Source: Triplophysa rosa
Lineage: Eukaryota; Chordata; Actinopteri; Cypriniformes; Nemacheilidae
Assembly: GCF_024868665.1 (NCBI RefSeq)
Contig: NC_079890.1
Coordinates: 35,138,296 to 35,202,295, forward strand
Direction of reading: 5' to 3'
Length of the DNA: 64,000 nucleotides
The position numbers and the translations under genes are program-made. A model generated the notes under the pieces. It saw only the letters and a program-made list of their open reading frames with translations. It searched no databases and had not been told where the DNA came from. Shown here in pieces: positions 1 through 12,500 of this stretch. Each line of letters starts with the position of its first letter. The first letter of the stretch is position 1.

Positions 1-1750
1 GCATGAGACTGCTTTTGAGATTGGACTTGCAGTTGGACCTCATTTGGACCCCAGGCACTCGCAGGAGGCTGTTGATGACCCTGGGTGAGAGCTGGATCCC
101 ATGACCTCACAGACATATCTGACTGCCCAGGGGGTGGTGGGACATGATGAGAAGAACTAACTTGCTGCTGGCGTTGTTTCTCACTCCAAGTCTCTGTTTG
201 CTGGGTTGGTTCCATTGGAGATTCGGGTTGCTTCCATGCATTACCTGACGTAAGTTGTTTCATGCCATGTGAATCCTCCTGGGACTCAGGTGCCAGTTTA
301 GGATCCTCAGACATTGTCGGGGCAGCCATTTCAGGAACAGGGGCAGGAGTAACATCAGCATCAGTCGCCGGTGCTTCGGCAGGTGCAGAGACAATATTTT
401 CAGTATGCTGTTGAATTGGTTGATCAGTACTTTCTGGCTGAGCAGACCATGGAGGACACGATGGGTTTATGTGAGGTTTAGGAGCAACCGGTGGTGGAGT
501 TTTTTGTTTTACCTTTGGAGACTGAAGAAAGTTGCAAGCTTCCGCTCCTAAACTTAAATAATCTTCTTCTGGGCAAGTTTCAAAACCTGCTTTTCTGTTA
601 CCCTTGTTAAGGAGATGCAACAGCTCGGGATTGGGTGAAACCTTGGGAGACTCTTTGAAAGTGAACATAGGCTTATTGGCAGTTCTCCTCCTTGTATCTT
701 GCAAGATACCAGTCTTGATGGCAGGCACAGATATACGCTCATCACGGGAAGCAATCTGTTCCCCTTGTCCCAATGTATACCCAGATTGTTCTTGATTATC
801 TGCACTTGTGGAGGGGGAAAACGGAGCCGCCACTCTATTTTGAACTGAAAATGGCTTGGCACTCCTGTTTGCCACTGATACCTGCATTTCGTTCATTTGC
901 TGATCAAACATGCCGTTCATATGATGGGAATACTGTTGCACTTGCTGCTGCTGTAAGTGTTGTTGTTGATTATATGATTGCAACTGCTGATACATTTTTT
1001 GTTGCTGGTAATCTTGCTGTTGCTGATACTGTTGCTGGTACTGCAGCTGCTGTTGATAGTCTTGATACTGCTGCGGCTGCTGTTGATAATATTGTTCTTG
1101 ATATTGTTGGTATTGCTGCTCCTGCTGCTTTTGAGTTGACATGCTGTGATGCAGATTTACATCCATGTAATTCTGGGTCTCTTGTGCTTGCATGTATGTG
1201 GGCTCATCGGTGTGCTGATACATTTGATGGGGGTCTGGAACCTGCAGCCCATCGACGGGGATCCCTTTACGTCTTAATTCTTCATGCTCAGCTACTATCT
1301 CATCCATGCGTTGTTTACGCTGAGCAAACATGAGGGCTCCTTTACCCTTGGTCTCAGGTAGCGCTTCCATATCCTGCTGGCTGTCAAGATTGCGCTCTAT
1401 CTCAAGTAATCCCGTGTCCCAGTCAAAATTCACAATCCTTTTCTGGCCCGAGGCATTGGTGAAGAAATCCTCATCAACTTCAGTTTCACCAGTGGCTAGA
1501 ATAGTGATTTCAACAGCGTGCGCCTCCTTGTCGTCGTCTTCACTGTCGTCCTCAAAATCTGGTTCGTCCTCACCAGTACCGTAGCTTACAAGTGTATACT
1601 TCTTGGCCCTTTGTCTATGCTTCTTGAACATCAACACCCCTTTATTGTTGAGGTTGGGGGCAGGAGCAGTTAGAAGGAGAGCGATACGTTTGCATTTAGA
1701 CTTGGCCTCCTTCACCTGCTTCTCTGAAAGGCTTTCGCTACGCCGGAGCC
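1..1750 (-). CDS. synpo2: synpo2 exon 4 (large exon), incomplete at window edge
   Basis: Open for at least 583 codons from acceptor TCAATTTTAG. In order it holds [14 protein letters not shown]...[19 protein letters not shown] (alpha-actinin/actin-binding part in the family), an acidic patch [48 protein letters not shown], and a Gln/Tyr-rich tract at about residues 523-590 (1140-930). Then follow [38 protein letters not shown], the [14 protein letters not shown] motif, and a Pro/Gln-rich stretch running off the edge. The Gln/Tyr tract is absent from the mammalian protein as I remember it; the rest aligns well. Confidence 0.92.
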
Positions 1751-4700
1751 CTAAAATTGACAAAAAAGGGAGGGGGTTTAGGGTATAGGTCAAAAAGGAA
1801 GGACACTGCACATGCTTGCTCCTGGTGGCCTAGTTGACTGTATATGATGCGTAAAAATAGCATGGTTATGTGAGCAGCCAACAAATCATTTCATTTGAGA
1901 CGTCATGCTATCTTAGTCTTAACTAACGTGATACCAGATACATAATTGTTCGTTAAAAAAAATTTGCAAAGTATTTTCACTATAAAATGAGTATGTAAAA
2001 TTGTTCTGTAATGAAATTTTGTGCATGCTTTTGGATTTCATTTAATAAAATAGTAATTTATATTTAAATTCACTTTTTACTTTATTATGTTGCTGTTTTA
2101 ATAATTAAATTGAATTTGTGGGTCTCCTGGCACACATAATTCACTATGACCTAATAAGTCAATTCCCCAAGCACGGTCACCAATTAACCAAATCTCTGAT
2201 CCATGTATAACATCCTGACATTACCATAAGTCTCTTGCAGCTGCGAATGTGTTTCTACAACACATTACACTAAGCCAATAGCAGACCTGGTGATAAAAAA
2301 AGTAAAAATAGCCTAGGTTTGCTAGTGCCAGGGTGGTAATATAAGCCCATATGTGCAGTGTTAAACACTGTTAAAACACCCTTTCATGTCAAAGGCAACA
2401 CACTGGGTACACAATGTTCCTTATAGATGTCTTTGTTAATTTTTTTCAATATAGCCTCGACTACGCACACCTGAAAACTAACCATCTTAAGTTTCTGATT
2501 CTCATTTTTTCAGCCTCAGGGTGGAAATAGTGATAGACGAGTGCTTCCCCTTTTCAGTGCTGCTAAGATGGCCAATTTTTAAGGATCGGGTAACAGGTCG
2601 GTGTCGCACATGCTGGTGTCTGTCAAATGGCACTTCTGCAAGCATCATTAGCATGCCCGTGTTTTATTCTTAACTTCACCAGTCATGTCACCCTGTAAGC
2701 CCCCCGCCCGATTACAGCTACTCAGGGAATCAATTCTATTTTATAAATCTTAAACAAAAAATATACAATATTATATGTACATACTGTATATATAATGACG
2801 TATATTTACGTCATATAATATATATAAACCCTAACCATATATAACACACACGCATATATAACTAATAACAAAACTTAATTAACGCATATATTTTCTTTTA
2901 AAGTTTCACAACAGAATGGCAAAAATGGAATAAATATTCACAACAAAGCAAAAAAGTGACATTAAAGTGGATTATAAAGAAACTTAGTCATAGCATAAAT
3001 TGTGTGGTCAGTCCTTTTTAAACTATAATTCTAGACCATTGAACAAACACCAGAAGTTTACTGCCGTAATATCTTTAACCCAAATATTTAAAATAAGAAA
3101 TCATGACTATTGCTGCAAACAGATACCCTACAACGCTATAAGAAGCATCATCATGAAAATTAGATGTTACTTACTGGCGTGCCTTGCCCGGTGCTTGTTG
3201 GGCTGGTTGACCTCCCTCTCCGATTCGGAGTCCCACTCCTCTGAGGGAAGTCCAAAGGACACAGAGGAGGTGGGAACTTCTTCAGTGTGCCCTCCTTCTT
3301 CTCCAGGAGAATCCAACCGGTCACTGGCATCTGCCCCCTCCTTTTCAGAACCACACAACTGTTGTACTGTCACCTCCAATTGTTTCTGAAAAGTTGGGGT
3401 TTTGCTAACCAACACGCCCCGTTGCCCGAGAGGCTGCCGGTCTTGTCGGGGTATATAAAGGGGGAATCCTGGAGTAAAAGTAGTAAAGTTCTCATTTGTA
3501 GTTTTATGATGTACGCCTCCCACAAATCCACTAGCACTGCCCAGTGAAGTACACGGTGGCTCTTCGAGGGTGGTCTTGGAGAGGGACAGTTGCAATTCGA
3601 CCACAGATCCTGGGGTCACCTCTATCCTGGTGTTTCCTCCTCTCTGGGCATAGCTGTTTCTACCTTTACTCCTAGAAGTAGGTATTTGAACTTGAGTCCG
3701 GACCAGCTGAGTCCCCCCCGGACACTCTGCATCACTGTCTGTTTCCCCATAATATGCTTCGTCCTGGGATTCAAAGATGTACAGTTCCTGTGGGTCATGA
3801 GGCCTGGATGGGGATGGGATGCGTAAAGTGGTACTAACTGATTTAAGACTCTTTGAAGGTTGACTACAGCATCTACAGGAAAGAGATTACAGTTAAAACA
3901 TGATGATGTTTTGATCTAAAAACAATTTGCATTTAGTCCTCATCACACGCACACAAACAAAATAACCTAAAAACAGTTTTAGTTAAGACTGAGAGGACAT
4001 GAATATTAAAATGTAGACACAACAATACTGCATGTGTCTCTGATACAGTTAGTTGATTTGAATTCAATGAATACACAATGAGTATCTGTCTATTTAGAAG
4101 GTCAGGACAGCCAATAAAACAAGATAATCCATAAACGATGCTTTAAAATTCAAAAAAGTAATACATGGAGTGCAGACATATCCATTGAGAGATGATGCTT
4201 AAATATTATGTTATTCTAGAGGAAAACTGCATCTTCTCTAAAAACACTAACACTAACTAGTCTTAGTTCACATCCTTACGCAAAAAACCCTACATATTAA
4301 TTGTCAATATATTAAACACTTTATTTAAAAAATATATAGAATAATACATTGTTAAAGGAACAATTCACTCAAAAATGAAAATTCTGTCTTCGTTTACTCA
4401 CCCAAGTTGTTCCAAATCTGTATAAATTGTTTATAAACACTGATATTAAGATATTCGGAAGAATGCTTGTAACCAGTTCTTGGCCACCATTGACTACTTC
4501 AGTAGGAAAAATTACAATGGTAGTCAAAAGTGCCCCAGAACTGCTTTCGTACACTACATTCTTCCAAATATCATCTTTTGTGTTCAACAGAACAAAGAAA
4601 TTTATACAGATTTGGAACAACTCGAGGGTGAATAAATGACAGAATTTTTATCTCCGGGTGAACTGTCCCTTTTAAATATATTACAATATAACACTATATT

Positions 4701-7700
4701 GAATATTGATAAGAAATTGCTGCTTTCGATTTCATAATAAAAGTATATTCCCATGCATTTTTTATCATAAGCGCAGTTCAAAGAAGACATTACATTGAAA
4801 AGTTTCAAGTTAAAGCAGTAACCAGTGCTCAGTATTTATCTAAGGCACATTTGTCCAAGCAATAGAGTACCTTTTGACAAGCAGCTGTAGACAGTCAGCT
4901 GAGGCCTCAATGAGATCAATAGCCTCTGACAGACTGAGGTTAGAGCAAGACTTGCCATTTACTGACAGCAACTCATCATTCTCACACAATCCCACCAGAG
5001 CCGCACGGCTGTCATCCTCTATCTATAGGAAAGATAACAAACACAGATTGATTTACAGTAACAGTCCAGCTGCAATTAACTGAAACACTAACAGAGAAAT
5101 TTGTGAGATTTTTGGCTCTTTTCTCAATTAAACAAATAGAAATCTGAGATGCAGGAGAATCAGGCAAAAGTTAAATAAATTATTTTCTTCTATTATTTTA
5201 TTATAAAATACAATTAAAATTATATATATACATTATTTAAATTAATAATTTAAAATTAAACAATTATAAAATAATCTCAGCTTTCCTGTGGCTTAGTGGT
5301 TCGAGCACGGCACTAGCAATGCCAAGGCCATGGGTTCGATCCCAGGGGATTGCATATAGTCAAAAACAAATGTATAATACAATGCACTTTAAGTCGCTTT
5401 GGATAAAAAGCGTCTGCCAAATGCATAAATGTAATTCCATTATTTTCCTTAGAGACTGTGTATCTTAATTTAGACCAAGTGTCTCTACTTCACAAATCAC
5501 AACAGCTGCATGTCCAATGACTACAGTGGTGTATGTCCCATTAGCCTGGCATAAGCATTTCGACATACGATTTAATATCAGTCCTTTGTAACTTTAAGTC
5601 TATCATAAATCAACTCTGCTAAAAGGTCAAATCCTCCGCAGAGCAATTGTCCCTCTAAAATTGTCACCTTTAATGAGTGCAGGGTACAATAAAACACAGC
5701 ACATGATAGCAAGATAGCAAGCAACATAAATGCTCATAGTGAATTAATATTGGTAAAGGTTTTTGTGAACATGTTTTAAATCAGTAAAAAATGCATAACA
5801 ATGAATACCCGCACATCACACACATCGAAATACAGCTCTTCTTTTAAGGTATTTATTCATTCATTATTATTCATCGTATGTAATGTTTACTGTATACTTA
5901 AATTTGTTAATTTAGTGACGCATCAGTTTTTTAAACAAAATTTATTAATGCAGTGCGCGTCCGTAACTCCGCCTACTCGCGGTGAGTTGTGCTATTTCCA
6001 TACTATATAGTAGGCGAAAATGAGTATGAATCATGAATAGTTGTATGTCCGAAATCTCAGTATGCGAAAGAAGACAGTAGGCGAGAAATACCCGGATGGT
6101 CTACTACTTCCGCCAAGATTCGTGAGTGTGGATCCGATGGACACTTATCTATCCCATGATGCCACGGGAGCTGAGCAACGGTCAAATTTCAAAAGTAAAT
6201 CAAATAAATATGGCGGAAAACTTCAAGGCGGACTTCCGTTTCTAATGTAAGTGCCAACAAATTAATTTCTCGTGACTAAATTGTGTTTTCATCAACGCTC
6301 AAGTGTAGGATGTTGTTAATACGTCATAGGTCAAAGAGCATACGGGTCACATGACCATAAAACATGGCGGACGCAGTATGTATTCATACTACTCCCACTC
6401 ATACTATATAGAACGTACTGTTTTAACGGCCGATAGGTAGGTACTTATTCAAATTCAGTACGTGCTGTCACAGTATGCGATTTCGGACGCAGCCCATCAT
6501 TCTGCAGTGCACTTCGAATTTCTACCGGAAGTAGTAGGCCATCCGGGAATCTTTGGAATACTATTTTCAACATACTGTACTACGATTTGTGACATACTTA
6601 TTCTTCTTTCGAATACTATGAGGACGGATAGTATGCTGATTGGAACGCAGGGCAAGTATCTTTTTATGGCCTATGCACCAAAAACCATGTTAATCTGGCG
6701 GCAATGCACCTTTTAAATTTGGTTTGCCAACCGCCATTAAAAATCAATTGAAGAAGAGCCATGTTAATCTGTATTTTGACTGTTTATCAACATGGAATAC
6801 AGATTTGTTTCTACTAATAATGTTCGCTGCTAAACTATGTTGATGAATGAAACCGCAAGCCCACACACATTTCTGTGGTCATACGCCGTACAGACAGACC
6901 GAGGTCGACAACAACATGAAATCAAGTAACTTGTGTCAAGTATGACAAAATATCCTGTCCCACAAACTGAATACTTATTTACAGTAAATTGCTTTCAGAT
7001 ACAGACGTCAGCAACGCGTTAAATACAGGTGAGCGTGAGACACAAACGTGCTGTTACCTGAAATTACATCCACAATATAGTCTGCAGCAATTGGATAGGA
7101 TAAAAGATTTCATCCCGAATGCTTGTATTGTAAAGCTGTGTTTTTCAGTTGTTTTATTTTAAAAACGGGACATTAAGCTACTTTATTTGATGCAAACTCG
7201 GTGCACCGCCAAGACGTGTTGCATATGTCACGTGATAATCAATATACTCAATACGTCAAATACTGTTCAAATAAAGACGGTTGTCAAATGGAGAGGAATA
7301 ATTCGATAATGAGTTAGTCTACAAGGCTAGCGTAAATTGAAAAAAAAAAGTATTTAAAAATCACTTGTCTGCTCATATCATTTGGTTTTGGCATTGTGTC
7401 TAAATTTTAGTCAGAAATGTTACAGTAATTGTTACTTTAATTGTTACCCTAGAGAACTAAGGAACTACAGGCCTATATCGAATCTACCTTTCATATCTAA
7501 AATTCTGGAAAAAGTAGTTTCAACTCAATTATGCTCCTTCCTCCAAAGGAATGACATCAATGAAGAATTCCAGTCTGGATTTAGAGCATGTCACAGTACA
7601 GAGACTGCTTTGATCAGAGTTACAAATGATCTGCTATTGGCGTCTGACCGAGGTTGTATCTCGTTATTGGTGCTGCTAGACCTTAGTGCTGCATTCGATA

Positions 7701-9471
7701 CCATTGACCACAGCACACTCCTACATAGACTCGAAAATTATGTCGGCATTAAGGGAATAGCTTTGAAATGGTTTAAATCTTATTTATCCGACCGTTTTCA
7801 ATTTGTAGCAATAAACAATGAGGTGTCACGCAAATCGCAAGTCCAGTACGGTGTACCACAGGGCTCAGTCTTAGGGCCTCTGCTCTTCGCATTATACATG
7901 CTACCTCTAGGAGATATAATAAAGCGACACGGAGTTAGCTTTCACTGTTATGCTGATGATACTCAACTTTATATTTCCTCGAAGCCTCATGAAACACAGC
8001 AGTTCCATTGAATAATGGAATGCATAGTCGATATAAAAAACTGGATGAGTAACAACTTTTTATTACTGAACTCGGACAAAACGGAAGTGTTACTTATTGG
8101 ACCGAAAACTGCTATAAGTAACAACCAAGAATACTGTTTAACTATTGACGGATGTTCCATAAAACCCTCGTCGTCAGCAAAGAATCTTGGCGTTCTATTC
8201 GATAGTAATCTGTCATTTGAGAGCCACGTCGCCAACACCTGTAAAATTGCGTTTTTCCATCTTAAGAATATATCTAAACTACGTCATATGCTGTCAATGT
8301 CAGATGCAGAGAAGTTAATTCATGCATTCATGACATCAAGACTAGATTACTGTAATGCACTGTTAGGTGGTTGCCCTGCAGGCTTATTACAAAAACTCCA
8401 ATTGGTCCAAAACGCGGCAGCTCGAGTTCTTACACGTACAAAAAAGTATGAACATATTAGCCCGGTTCTGTCAACCTTGCACTGGTTACCTATAAAGCAT
8501 CGCGTTAACTTTAAAATCTTGCTTATTACCTATAAAGCCTTACATGGTTTAGCTCCTCAGTACTTGAATGAACTCCTTTTGTATTACAGTCCTTCACGTG
8601 CATTACGCTCTCAGGCGTCCTGTCAGTTGGTAATACCTAGAATTTCAAAATCAAGTGCAGGTGGTAGATCCTTTTCCTATCTAGCGCCTAAACTTTGGAA
8701 TAGTCTTCCCTGCACTGTCCGGGAGGCAGACACACTCTGTCAGTTTAAATCTAGACTAAAGACGCATCTTTTTAATCTTGCATACACTACTCTTCCATAA
8801 TATAAATCTTCAGAGGGTTTAGGCTGCATTAGTTAGATCAACCGGAACCAAAAACACAACTGATGTACTTGTTGCATCAAAGAGTACAGAACAGTACTCT
8901 ACTCTCAGCCAGTCTTGTCTCATTGTTCCAAGGTTACCACAGCGAGCAGGATGCAGTTCATGGCCTGACCTGATGGTAGAGCGGAGAATGGGAAGTGGGG
9001 ACCTGACAAGAGCTGAGATGATAGAGCTGGATAAAGAAGGACGCGGTCTCTTGACATGTCTTCACCACAAAACTTCAAATGCTATTAGATTATTAATGAT
9101 AATCTTAAACTATAATTTATTTTATTATTAAGTTTATTTATTTTATTTAGCCTTGTTGTGCAAGTTCTCTGGAGCTTGTGCAGAGGCAGCAGCTTTTGCC
9201 AGAGGGGAACTGGAATCCCCTGGTTGGGCCTGGGTTCTCCTGAGGTTTTTTTTCTCGATTAGAGTTTTGGGTTCCTCGCCACCGTTTGCATACTGTTTTT
9301 GCACTATCTGCCTGACCGGGGGGGCTGCTTTAGAATCTTAAAGTTTTACTTAATTAATATTGCATATAGGAATTTATTATCTGTTATATTTGACCTGTGC
9401 TTCTCTCTCCTTTATCCTAAATGTGTGCTCTCACTGAGCGTGTGTGTGTGTGCGTACTTGTCTGTGTACGT

Positions 9472-9508
<37 letters not shown>

Positions 9509-12500
9509 TCTGTGTCTGTGTGTGTTGGTGTGTGTGCGTGTTGTGTGTGTGGAGTGTTTTGTGTGTGGGTGTGTCTGTCTTCTGTGTTTTCAACCTTTTC
9601 TTGTTTTTGCAGGTACAACTTTGATTGTTTTGCTTGTAGTCAATGTGTCTCATGTACAGCTGCTTTGTAACAATGAAAATTGTAAAAGCGCTATATAAAT
9701 AAAGTTGAGTTGAGTTGAGAGTTGAGTTACTGCCATGCATTTCATATAAATCGTCACTAGAGGTCAGTGTCCAGCCAACATTGTGCAACTGCTGTGCATC
9801 AGATCTGTTCTCAGATCAAAATATTTAAATACAGTCCAGTGGGACTTGCACAGCCATAATAACAAAAGTACAAGTTTAACGTTTGTAAAACATTACCAAT
9901 GTATATACCCATTAAAATGTATTAATAATAGCAACTACTCAGCAATAATGCTGTATTTTGTTCAGTCTTTAAAAATAGAAAGCCTTTTAAAGCCAGTGGT
10001 ATTGGAGTTACTGCTCTGGTCTCCGTATAAGGGCAGTACAGAAGTGTACAGTGCCTGACACTGCTCAAATAAAAGAGAGGGACTGGATCCTCCGTCAGAT
10101 TAGAACAATACTTCCTATCCAAAAAAGGAGGGAAAAACCTTTGGAGTCTGACATGTGTAATGTGACCAGGAAGGTAAATGCAATTTGATTTAAATGGGCT
10201 GCAACAAACAGGAAATTTAACAATATTCAAGAACTCAAGATAATCAAGAACTGAATAAAAATCTTCAACTGTTAATAAAATTGCAAACATAGCACCAGTA
10301 CAGTTCTAATGCCAGATACCATACCAAGAGTATAAAATATGTGCTTAGATGAAGAGCCAACAACCTTTTATATTACAGTAAAAATGTTACAGTAGTTCAT
10401 GCAGTTTGAAAGGGTAACAAAGAGCTGGATACATTGTATCAATTTTTATTTCATTTATCAATCTCACATGAAAGATACGCTTTCACAAATACACCAAGAA
10501 ATTCATAAATAATCTTTCTTTGGTTTAAATGTGACTCTGGAGATATTTGTTAAATTGACAGTATAATCAAATATTATCTGTCAAACAAACTTACATTTTA
10601 GTATACATCTGTCAAAAAGAAACCACAATAATTTTGTTCTCATTCCCACACTGATTAAATACAATGTGCTGGAAACCTCCCTACTGGAAAGTTCTCACGT
10701 ACCTCTTGGCTCTTTCTTCCACAGCTTACAGCAATTATCATTCTGAAACTCCAACAGACATTTCAGGTAAAATGAACCATGGTGGTCCACTGATTGTCAG
10801 GTTCCCGTTGTTAAATCCACATTAACTGCGTGTGCATATGTATACATATACTTGTGCTGTAACGGTAAGATGGAGTTTGTGTGTGTGTGTGTGTGTGTGT
10901 AAATCCAGCAGTAATTTAGTAGATGATATACATGAGAGCCAATGAAATTTCTGCACATTTAATATTTGTATGGTGTAAGGGTGCACTAAACATTTTTCTT
11001 ATTTCGAAGAGGTGCATGATAGAAAAAAATGAGAATCACAGGCTAAATGGCTTAAGGTCAAGCACAATTCATCACTGCTGATTGCTGGAAACTTTCCATA
11101 GATCTAACTGGTTGTTGTACAAATATTTTTGTAGGTGCACTTTCAAACAGGGACGGTATAAATTAGTACTGAAAATGAACTCACAGTGGGCCTGCTTGGC
11201 CCACATTAAGCCCTCTTGTCTATGTCATAAATCATGACTTGATAGAATAAAGAAGCGGACGTTTAGTGAACTAAAAGTTTTTGCCATGTGTTAAGCCTGC
11301 AAAATATATTTAGGCAATTTCTGTAATAAATGTTATGTGTATATGTGCCGAAAAGCAAAAGAGTGGCTAATTAGGAAAAAAGAAAAACTTGATCACACTG
11401 CATAAGGTATACACACACAAATACAGATCTTTTAATCCTCATGATCCTGATAGAAACAAACACCATTCAGTATGTGAAAGCATTGGGATCACAATGAACA
11501 AATGTCCATCAGCAACAGTATTTCACAGCTTCTTGTTACATACAATTTTAGACACGTTTCTGTGGTCAGTTTGCCTTTCAGCTCTTTAAAAATATCTTGA
11601 GTCAGGTAAAAGTTATGTCTTCCAGATGACGCAGACGAGCAGAGAGAGGTACTGAGAAGGCAAGTATCTGTGATACCATCAACTCAGGTTCTCTCATAGC
11701 AGTGCAGGCAAACATTTGACCACTCGGCTAAAAGAACAGTAAAAATCAGGACAAATAGAAATCTAAGATAAATTCCAGCAGATATCAAAAACATATCTTG
11801 CCTTATGGGACTTCAAACTTCAGACATTTAACTTTAAAATGAATTTATCTCTAAAAAGGAAACTTTACCACAACATAAAAATTCTTTCATCATTTTCTCA
11901 CCCTCATGTCATACCAAACCTGACGTTCTTTCTTGTGCAGAACACAGAAGAAGATATTTTAAAGAATGTTGGTAACCAACCAACATTGACCCTATTGACT
12001 TCCATTGTATGGACACAACAGACATGTCTCAAAATATCTTCTTTTGTGTTCCATAGAAGAAAGAGTCGTATGCAGTACATGTTTTGATTGACATGAGGGC
12101 AAACAAATGATGACAGTATATAAATTTGTATTGTTGGCTAAACTCTTAAATGTTCCCATTCTAGCCCATCCAAAAATATATTTCCGCACATCAAATTTCC
12201 AAAACTTTGCCAGTTTTATGCTTTGAAAGGATCAGAATTTGAATGTGGAATCTATAAAGTCTCTTGTGAGTCTCTTTGTTAGTAATTCTGCCGTTGTATT
12301 AAAATAATTTAAAACACAAAGGAGTATAAAAATGTCAAGTGTTTTCTAACAACATTGTAACTTGTTTACAGTATCAATCAGAACTAAACCCTGACATGCT
12401 GCTTTGATTCAAATCCATGAATAAGCTAATATCAGAAGTATTTGTTTGAGCAGACTGCATAAATCCACTCCAGATTACTGTAATGGTGTCTTTAGTGGCC

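Noticed and set aside
604..1584. Plus-strand frames of 60-186 codons at the left edge
   Set aside because: They are antisense shadows of synpo2 exon 4; the Ala/Val/Asp-rich 186-codon frame is the complement of the Gln-rich tract.
3000..3547. Plus-strand frames of 86 and 129 codons
   Set aside because: Antisense to synpo2 exon 3, whose minus-strand frame carries conserved motifs and correct splice phases.
5290..5360. tRNA gene with a clear B box
   Set aside because: It runs into a SINE body with an L2-type tail; the tRNA-like part is a SINE promoter. The same applies at 49588 and 53327.
9412..9788. Cys/Val and Thr/His-rich frames on both strands
   Set aside because: Translation of the TG microsatellite in the LINE tail.
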